Positions 57,280 through 64,000 of a stretch of 64,000 bases of DNA are shown here, piece by piece. The stretch comes from Gibbula magus (Eukaryota; Mollusca; Gastropoda; Trochida; Trochidae), in the NCBI GenBank assembly GCA_936450465.1, contig OW388291.1, positions 79,931,436 through 79,995,435 of the forward strand, read 5' to 3'. Every line of letters begins with the position of its first letter. Position 1 is the stretch's first letter. A program made the position numbers and the translations under genes. The notes under the pieces are model-generated. The model did no database searches. It was not told the origin of the DNA and saw only the letters and a list, made by a program, of their open reading frames with translations.

Positions 57280-57403
57280 ATATACAAATAGTCAGTCTTG
57301 TGACCACCTCTTATGTTCCACCCAGGGGTCATCTGTATAGGCCAGTCCTTGAATGAGTCAAGTCTCAGCGCAGAATGAGTTCTACCAGTTGATATAGTCA
57401 CTA
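57280..57403 (-). pseudogene. Relic of a BIR (IAP-type) domain
   Basis: BIR domains bind caspases or other partners and block apoptosis. The start of a BIR is readable directly after the PC4 stop codon as ALRLDSFKDWP. Its C-terminal part is readable immediately downstream in a different frame as DDPWVEHKRWSQD, followed by a stop codon where the family has its last zinc-binding Cys, and then LFV. The central part, about 40 residues including the C-x2-C pair, is absent, and the two ends are out of frame. Three independent breaks show that it is dead. Both ends match the family at the correct order, so chance is unlikely. IAP genes are carried by several invertebrate DNA viruses. Confidence 0.6.
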
Positions 57404-58434
57404 GGATTGCACTTCGAACATTGCAAATGCTCCATTTGACCCTGATGAAAATGTTCATCATCTACACCAAGATCATCATCGTCAACACTCTCATCATCAT
57501 TACCATCATCAGAAAATGGTGGTGACCTTAAATCGAGGTACATTGGCGGCGATTCATCTGATGTATTGAAAGGTGTTGCAACCTCATATTGTGGTCTTCC
57601 ATCAGATGCTGTGGTTTTAATATAACCAATAGGATAATGATCAGGTTTCTTCCCCTTAACCAAACTGCTATACCCTGGAATCAGTAAGTCCATCTGCGGA
57701 TCAAATCTTCTGTAGTCTTTATCCATCTCCTCACGGATCTGACGTATTTGTTGATCTACATGATCCTCTCCTTCAGTGTTGGGAACTTCTTTGTCAGACT
57801 GAGACCCATCATCATCCGGTAGTTTTCTCTTTAAGGATTCATTCGAGTTCTTAGACTCATGGGTCTCGTTCTTCTTCTCTATAAGTTTATTTGAATCTGT
57901 ACTCTTAAGAGAGTCAGTTGGGCATGTCATCATGTCCCTCAGTTCAGGCACAAAGTCTGGCATCACATCACAACAATCTCTCAATCGTTTCCACTGGTCT
58001 TGAGATAGTAGAATACCCTTTGAGGTTGGAACTAGTTTACCAGCATCATCTTGTTCCCATTGCCTAAGATCCACACCATGGTCTTCTGATGTTGCATACA
58101 CATTTGCTCCAACATGTGTATAATCACCTGTCTCACTGCATTCCTCCAAGTAATAGAAAACTCCAGGAAACTCAAGCCAGTGTTTAAGAGTTAGCATAAT
58201 ACCACGTTTTGTAGGGTAAGACTTGCCACTAACATACACCGTATACTTCCTGATGTCAATGTATACAACATCGTTCCATGTCTTTGCTGTCGCAAACACA
58301 TTGTCGCCAAGATCAAGATGACAATGATGGTCTTGAAGAGTAGCCAAAGTTTCATCTAGGGAATTCTTGTCTGAAGTATTCATCCTTGCAGTGTTAGTTG
58401 ACAACTGTTGAAATGACTTAAAAAGATAGGTCAT
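57382..58434 (-). CDS. Protein with two tandem PC4-type ssDNA-binding domains, 350 aa
   Basis: PC4/SUB1 domains bind single-stranded DNA as dimers and act in transcription and replication. Domain 1, residues about 39-95: LDLGDNVFATAKTW, VYIDIRKY, PTKRGIMLTLKHW. Domain 2, about 104-165: VGANVYATSEDHGVDLRQW, PTSKGILLSQDQWKRL. Both show the family's LG-x-N-x-(Y/F)-x-(T), DIR-x-(Y/W) and P-(T/S)-KGI-x-L-x-x-x-x-W pattern. A linker with a basic KRKLPDDD stretch (likely nuclear localisation) and an acidic tail (DDESVDDDDLG) follow. Two copies in one chain might form an internal dimer. The first ATG (58434) directly adjoins a TATAAA, so transcription from it would favour Met18 at 58383. An everted AGGTCA repeat lies 40-50 bp upstream. 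It is the outermost gene at the right end; the frame is intact. Confidence 0.8.
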   Translation of the reverse strand: MTYLFKSFQQLSTNTARMNTSDKNSLDETLATLQDHHCHLDLGDNVFATAKTWNDVVYIDIRKYTVYVSGKSYPTKRGIMLTLKHWLEFPGVFYYLEECSETGDYTHVGANVYATSEDHGVDLRQWEQDDAGKLVPTSKGILLSQDQWKRLRDCCDVMPDFVPELRDMMTCPTDSLKSTDSNKLIEKKNETHESKNSNESLKRKLPDDDGSQSDKEVPNTEGEDHVDQQIRQIREEMDKDYRRFDPQMDLLIPGYSSLVKGKKPDHYPIGYIKTTASDGRPQYEVATPFNTSDESPPMYLDLRSPPFSDDGNDDESVDDDDLGVDDEHFHQGQMEHLQCSKCNPSDYINW

Positions 58435-58440
58435 TTTATA
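58435..58440 (-). promoter_or_regulatory. TATA box of the PC4-like gene
   Basis: TATAAA on the minus strand immediately before the first ATG, 33-46 bp inside the everted repeat at 58473-58486. Confidence 0.5.
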
Positions 58441-58472
58441 ATGGATAACATGACCAAGTTTTCTACAAAAGG

Positions 58473-58550
58473 TGACCTAAAGGTCACCTGAACCACTTAA
58501 GGGTCATGTCAAAGGCTATTTGAAAAAACAAAATGGCGGAAAAATTCCAC

Positions 58551-58582
<32 letters not shown>
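58473..58582 (-). repeat. Right terminal inverted repeat with C30 run
   Basis: Read on the minus strand it starts with G30 (plus C30, 58553-58582), then TTGTGGAATTTTTCCGCC, and ends at the palindrome AGGTGACCTTTAGGTCACC. It mirrors 51503-51625. Confidence 0.93.
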
Positions 58583-60186
58583 TGTACAACAACAGCCACC
58601 TCAAGAATACTTCTAACAAGAACAGCCAGTTGTTATATCCCTGTTCATCTCATTTATAAAACATTGAATAACATTGTGTAGGAAGTTTGCCAGTGCTCAG
58701 TACAGTGTAATTCAACAATAAATAAAGGTTCAGAAATTCAGAATAAAATACGTATTCAATAAAGTAAAGAATTGCAGAGAGGAAATACTTAAGGCGTCAC
58801 CTGAGTTATTTCGTGATCAGTTGATCTTCATTGATTTTATTAAGAAACAAAACAGCACATCAGTGAGAGGAGTACATATTGTCAATGCCATACGTATAAT
58901 TCTTCGTCACAATCAGTGAGGTTACTGCTATCGTCTTGGAGGGACTGGGGGCGGAAATCAGAGGTCATAATTGAGGTCAATTCATGTTCATGCATATTCA
59001 TGTTAGCCATGTTTTCCTCTTTGTTGTTGACTTTGTGATAATAATATTTCCTGTTTTCACATCCATTAAAACAACGAAACTCCAAACAATCGATCATTAG
59101 CACAGATGAGTTGCATTTTGTGTATATACTAGTTAGAAAGGACTACAGGGGTAATTATGACTTTTATCACTATTATTCTTAGTTATAAAGAATTATTAAA
59201 GAGGTCCTGAATTAGCGACACTTTCAAGAGAACATGAGTATGAGCTTACATACATCCTATTGACTTGAAAATACAGAACATCTTAAACCAATTTTGTAAA
59301 AGGGAGAAAGTTAGTAATACCAAGCTGGCACTGAATTGGACTTTTTACCGAGAATGTATAGGAATGCTGTGCTAATAGTTGTTGAAAGGTATGAACAAGT
59401 AAGTGTAACCGAATTTAGATAGTGTGCTCACTTTCGTTGGCATATGTTTACATTGTAAGATATAAAAAAAATAATTGATTAGAGAACTAACACCTTTGTC
59501 AATGTTTTAATAATATTTATAATTAAGGATAGACCGCCTCATTTAATTATTGAATGATATCTCATAGCAATATTTTATAAGCAGATCTAGACCGATACCT
59601 TATATCAAATACCCAAGATATATTCATTATTGTTTTTTTTAAAGCTACTTGTATAAGTGTTGATTTGGTGAAAGGAACACCCCCTGTATTACCAATGTTG
59701 TTATTTTATCGTTATATATCAGGAGGAATTACCCTTCAATATTCAGTATAGTGACACTATTATGATATTTCCTCGTGACTATGATCGAAAATCGAACAAC
59801 AGTTCACGTAGCAAACAAACAAGAGACAGATATTGGTTGGTATTGTTCAATGGGTCATTTAAATTGTATACTTGTATATGGGGCACATAATTTTGGCATG
59901 CATTAAGTCGTTGCTCGATTTTCATAGAAAGCACGTTATTGTAAAATATATTTGGCATTAGACCCTGCAGGATGAACCTAGCTGGTAATGCATTTCTTCA
60001 ATTTCAACGGACATGATCAGACGATTTGACGTGTTTCATGGGGAGAAGGGGCTGACTTGAGGCCACGCCAGATACTGAAGCAGTTCTGTCTATTTTGTCG
60101 TCGTTTTGGTTGTGATTTGATCACATGAAATTAAAGTGACATATAAAATGTGACCCTATGATGTTATAATGAGAACTTTCACTTTA
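58583..60186. other. No gene recognised
   Basis: AT-rich flank of the 7-kb element. The open frame at 58882-59103 (-) shows no known domain. Confidence 0.4.
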
Positions 60187-60188
60187 TA

Positions 60189-60985
60189 AACTGACTTGCA
60201 AAAGAAACGCCACCAGAATACAAAAGGTTATTATTTTTCGAGGAACGAAGCCTACCGATTGAAATTACTTTAAACATGTCTTCTAAATGTAACCTGTACA
60301 TTCACTGTACGCAAATGCAAGTTTTCGTAGTTAAGTAATTTTCGAGAAAAATGAACTTATTGGTCAACACTTTCAGATTGTGTACAAAGTGAACCAAATG
60401 AAATTCGGGTACAAAACATCAACAGAATGGAGGTTTTGCATTAAACTATACGATTGCAAGCGACGAACATGGCTTTTTAAAGTGCTACAGAAAAAGAGAG
60501 AACAATTTGCACCCTGCAGGTTGGAGCGACGCTTAACCAAGTTGCCTAATCATGGATTGCATCAAGTGTACAATAGCCAGACTCGCTAAATTTTACAGAC
60601 GAACTGACAGCATTGCGTACAAGCCACGGAGTGGAAAACCAAAGTTATCCACTCCGTAGAAAGACTGATCTGCTGACTTGTCACCCATTGAACAACTTTT
60701 GCAATTCCAACCTCGGCCATTAACAATAGATATTTGGCCTTTCCCTCATGTGTCTATTAGCCTTCTTACACAATTAAGCTTAAAATATCGTTATTCTATT
60801 CAATGTTCTAAAAATCCTGATGATCGAAAACTGGACAATTGACCCTTTACGTCACGTCAATTAATGGTTATTTTTACTGAAATACCCTTCCAATTGTATG
60901 TATTTTCGATACATACTATTATAATATGAGTTTAATTGATTTGGGACCAAACATGTTTTGGTTGCGTTTCTTTTGCAAGTCAGTT
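60189..60985 (+). mobile_element. Tc1/mariner-type transposon relic, about 0.8 kb
   Basis: Terminal inverted repeats AACTGACTTGCAAAAGAAAC are flanked by TA at 60187-60188 and 60986-60987. Near 60560-60660 (+) a broken frame contains ARLAKFYRRTDSIAYKPRSG, the helix-turn-helix and GRPR-like region of Tc1-type transposases. The catalytic domain is deleted. The ends resemble those at 9498-10670. Confidence 0.82.
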
Positions 60986-60987
60986 TA

Positions 60988-62454
60988 TATGAAGTTGTGA
61001 ATGTTCTTTTGCAATAAATACATTATAAATGATTGAAAATATGTTCCTGTTTTGTGTATATGAATAAAATTTCATGGTGTGAACTTTCTTTCTGAATTCA
61101 ATTTATTTGAATAGAATAAATCTCTCAAATTTCTGGTAACGCCCTTTTAACAGCCATTTAACAATATGCCGTCAACGTCACCGTCACCTATTATAAATAT
61201 TATTATGTTTACTATAATGCATGCTGAATTTAAATTTCCTTGTATATGCAACTGATAGTTTCTTTTCAACTCCCTCAGAGTTACACTAGAATTAATCAAA
61301 ACGGACGTGACGACGGGTTTCTACTTTTTTAAAGTGATGAAAAACGTTCCGTGGCACCGATTTATTATTTTCGAACTCGATTTTCATTCATCGAACATAT
61401 CACATTACTTTTGTTAGCAAAACGTTGCATGTAATGAAAATACGACTGAATATACGACGGTCACGTATTTTGTTTGAGTCGTGACCATCTCGGTAATTAA
61501 CACGGCAGTATCATTATCGCGGAGTGTTTCTTTATTGACAAATGTTATCTTATATCGATGTTTTTATTTATTATGAAAGGATGAGATATTGCTTACATTT
61601 ACCAATTAAAATAAAAGTTTATTTTCACTCTGAGATATAACATACTGTAACATTTGTGTCATTGAAATGACAAATACAATGCTATGTCGTTGCATGTATG
61701 TGATGGTACGGAAACACGTCAGGTTAATAATCTCATTATCATATAATCATGTCATTATTGAAATAAGGGCTTATGAGGCAAATGTGAGAGGAGAAATGGT
61801 CACAGTATTTGCGGAGGAATTTCATTGACAGTACACCAAGGTGTAGGTCACTATGTCCATGTATATGATTGTAAACTGCTTGGAAATATTCCTTAATTAA
61901 GCATTTTAAAAAAACGATATACGAGACATTAGATACCTAATACCTAGAAACCTAAATATGGACATTTTTAATCAACTCATCATTAACTGATAACTATATT
62001 TTAAAACTCATATATTATCATGTGGCCCCATCACCCTGGTACCCTGACTCAGTAGCGCTACGTAACATTCCTCAACTGGGCTTCGCTATTACTGAGCGTG
62101 GGGACCAGGATAGTACCCCATGGTATATCGGCTATCATTCGTGCACAATATATCAACACTCGTTGATAAAAGAAACTTTTTGTGGACAAACCTCCGATAT
62201 ATGTTCGTTGTATCAACACATGTTAATATAGTTGATAACACTAGGTATAAATATTCTATATATCTAGCCACATGACAAACATCTGCGACCTGGACAACGC
62301 GTCAGTAATGTTATCTCATTCAGTGAAGGTTGATATCATTCAATAAACTCCTGTTTAGGGATAGGACTGATAGCCGCATATGTAATAACTAACTTCTGTA
62401 GTTACTCGACTACTCCAAATTATAGTTTATCTTATATTCTAATTTATTTTACAG
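60988..62454. other. Upstream region of the LRR receptor gene
   Basis: No coding signal. Small inverted repeats with TATCAACACTCGTTGATA-like units occur at about 62145-62240 and resemble sequence at about 25378-25405. The exon acceptor TTTTACAG ends at 62454. Confidence 0.45.
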
Positions 62455-62476
62455 ATCCGTGGGATCATTGACCACC

Positions 62477-64000
62477 ATGCACTTTACATTCTTCTTGAGT
62501 GTAGCATCACTTCTACTCGGTGCAACACATGCCCGGATTCTTCAACAGGAAGGAAGGAAATCAGAAATTCCAGTACCGTGCTATCTCCACCTATGTTTCT
62601 GTCAAGGAACCGTTGCTAACTGCAGTGGAGCCAACCTCACCTACATACCCCGGGTCTGGCATAATGTCACCAGTGTCATCATGACTGACAATCTTCTATA
62701 TAATATCACAAAGACCTCGTTTAAAAACCTGACTTTTCTAAAACTGACAGATCTAACTCTTGCAAACAACAAAATAGTTCACATTTCAGCGGACGCCTTT
62801 ACTGAGTTTAAATCCTTGAAGATGCTATCATTGAGCACAAACACAAAGTTAAACTCTTCTAAATTAATGACAGCGTTCGAAGGACTAAGGAACTGCAGAC
62901 GTCTCCAGGAACTGCATCTTCAAGAAATGGGACTTCGACATTTACCAAAGGATATGTTCCAAAGTCTTCGTAAAACTAAAATGAAGCATCTCAAATTAGG
63001 TCATAATAACCTCAGTGTTTATGATCAATCAGTTTTTTCTCCTTTCAAATTTTTGGAATCGATTTTCATTGGGTTTAATCACATCAAAAAAGCTACTTGG
63101 GGTTTCGCACCAAATCTGAAATATATGTATATTTATAAGAACTATCTTTCGGATTTGCATTCTTTGTGTCAGAATAGGACCAGCTATTATCCTAATTTAA
63201 GAGAATTGATAATTGATAACAATTATATTGTAGATATACCACAGTTTCCATCCTTTTGTTTGCCAAATGTAGAGATACTTGGATTGAATCAAATTCCAAT
63301 CAGAAACATAATGTCCAATACATTTTCTTTCCTGCCAAGACTAAAAGTAATATTTCTTCATGATCTCTTTGGGCCTGGCATGTTGATACAGGGATTTGCA
63401 TTCAACAATAGTCATGTGACTCAAATAAGTCTTAAGGGTAGTGGTCTAGAATTTAAGAAAAATGTGAATAAAGACGTTTTTAGAGGATGTTATTCTCTTA
63501 AACTCTTGGATCTTTCCTACAATTCTCTTGGCAGTTTGAGCGAGGAAAGTTTCTGTGATTTGATTAAAGACAGTCTAGATTTGACAGTGTTGAGCGTTGA
63601 TTCGTCCAAACTCAAAAATATTTCAGTCATTCTGAACTGTGGATTAAAACGACTGAGTAAACTGTCAATGTATGGCAACCCAATAACAGAACTACCGATT
63701 AATTTGTTTACGTCTTTTCCTAATCTTACTCATATGATAGCTGACCGCAATGCCATCTCTACTCTTGATGAAAGCACGTTTCCAATGATGGTTAGAAAAC
63801 GACTGAAGCAGCTCCAGCTTGGTCATAACCCCTTTGCCTGTACGTGTGATTTAAGGTGGTTTATCCAATGGGCTGAGCAGAATCAGAAGAAGTTTGGAAG
63901 TTACCCTCATCATTATACTTGCAAAACACCGGCCAAATACAGAAACACAAAACTATCAGATCTGAAACTAACCGATCCGGAGTGTCTGTTGAATAAGACT
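62477..64000 (+). CDS. Leucine-rich-repeat receptor, probably Toll-like (partial at 3' end)
   Basis: The frame is open from ATG 62477 (context ACCACCATGC) to the window end, 508 codons. It lies in an exon that starts at 62455 after TTTTACAG, so a 5' non-coding exon is implied. A signal peptide (MHFTFFLSVASLLLGATHA) is followed by an N-terminal cysteine cap (CYLHLCFCQGTVANCSG). Then come about 15 leucine-rich repeats of the L-x-x-L-x-L-x-x-N-x-(I/L) type with several N-glycosylation sites. The C-terminal cap is NPFACTCDLRWFIQWAEQ with later CKTP and CLL cysteines. Toll-like receptors have exactly this ectodomain; the membrane segment and TIR domain would lie beyond 64000, so the type is inferred. 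It probably acts in pathogen recognition at the cell surface or in endosomes. Confidence 0.85.
   Translation, partial: MHFTFFLSVASLLLGATHARILQQEGRKSEIPVPCYLHLCFCQGTVANCSGANLTYIPRVWHNVTSVIMTDNLLYNITKTSFKNLTFLKLTDLTLANNKIVHISADAFTEFKSLKMLSLSTNTKLNSSKLMTAFEGLRNCRRLQELHLQEMGLRHLPKDMFQSLRKTKMKHLKLGHNNLSVYDQSVFSPFKFLESIFIGFNHIKKATWGFAPNLKYMYIYKNYLSDLHSLCQNRTSYYPNLRELIIDNNYIVDIPQFPSFCLPNVEILGLNQIPIRNIMSNTFSFLPRLKVIFLHDLFGPGMLIQGFAFNNSHVTQISLKGSGLEFKKNVNKDVFRGCYSLKLLDLSYNSLGSLSEESFCDLIKDSLDLTVLSVDSSKLKNISVILNCGLKRLSKLSMYGNPITELPINLFTSFPNLTHMIADRNAISTLDESTFPMMVRKRLKQLQLGHNPFACTCDLRWFIQWAEQNQKKFGSYPHHYTCKTPAKYRNTKLSDLKLTDPECLLNKT

Larger units (their letters stand above)
51503..58582 (-). mobile_element. 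7.1-kb inverted-repeat element: putative endogenous DNA virus-like / Polinton-like unit
   Basis: Bounded by inverted repeats of about 100 bp. Each starts with a G run (31 on the left, 30 on the right) followed by TTGTGGAATTTTTCCGCC, with only a few mismatches and 1-bp indels over the next 70 bp. All recognisable genes are on the minus strand, intronless and closely packed: tandem-PC4 protein, BIR relic, small basic protein, zinc-finger A32-like ATPase. The left 3 kb is non-coding with subterminal and tandem repeats. A packaging-type ATPase, TATA-driven compact genes and an IAP-like relic indicate viral ancestry. No capsid, protease, polymerase, integrase or transposase was found, and no target duplication is visible at the G-run borders. 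It may be a cut-down Polinton/adintovirus-like element or a lineage I cannot name. Confidence 0.8.

Noticed and set aside
51503..58582. Calling the element a full Polinton/Maverick
   Set aside because: No PolB, integrase, protease or capsid protein could be recognised, and the length is less than half that of typical Polintons.

Overview
The window is animal nuclear DNA, most likely from a gastropod mollusc. The protein-coding genes are spliced with GT-AG introns. Intergenic and intronic DNA is AT-rich and full of decayed transposons. At least two SINEs carry the 3' domain that ends in GCGGCGTTAAAC followed by CTCA repeats, which is typical of molluscan SINEs. The species cannot be fixed from the sequence alone.

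Layout of host genes. A 14-exon DDX28-type mitochondrial DEAD-box helicase lies at 15.6-29.6 kb (+), its introns swollen by nested repeats. A short gene with two starch-binding-like CBM20 domains lies at 31.8-33.7 kb (+), with two perfect CRE sites just upstream. A 10-exon acyl-CoA synthetase-like gene at 37.7-42.8 kb (+) has an altered ATP-binding loop and lacks its C-terminal catalytic end. TMEM160, a small mitochondrial membrane protein, is at 49.1-50.6 kb (-). The first 508 codons of a leucine-rich-repeat receptor, probably Toll-like, start at 62477 (+) and run off the window. DDX28 and TMEM160 both point to mitochondria, but nothing suggests that these neighbours are co-regulated.

The outstanding region is 51503-58582. 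It is a 7.1 kb unit bounded by inverted repeats of about 100 bp that begin with a run of 30-31 G. On its minus strand it carries compact, intronless genes with their own TATA boxes: a protein with two tandem PC4-type ssDNA-binding domains, the broken relic of a BIR (IAP-type) domain, a small basic protein, and an A32/FtsK-HerA-like packaging ATPase fused to three zinc fingers. No capsid, polymerase, integrase or transposase was recognised, and the left 3 kb holds only repeats. I read it as an endogenous DNA virus-like or Polinton-like element, probably a cut-down or unusual one. Its termini carry perfectly spaced nuclear-receptor half-sites.

Other mobile DNA: a non-LTR retrotransposon with ORF1, endonuclease and reverse transcriptase remnants (1.2-4.4 kb, -); LINE 3' ends at 6.8, 14.5-15.4, 30.6, 32.1 and 36.3-37.2 kb; two Tc1/mariner relics with related ends; a Mutator-type MITE with a 9-bp target duplication; a TA-flanked inverted-repeat element containing a tandem-repeat element; a SINE with a perfect 13-bp target duplication; and many foldback repeats. 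Exon coordinates were deduced by eye from splice consensus, reading frame and family similarity.
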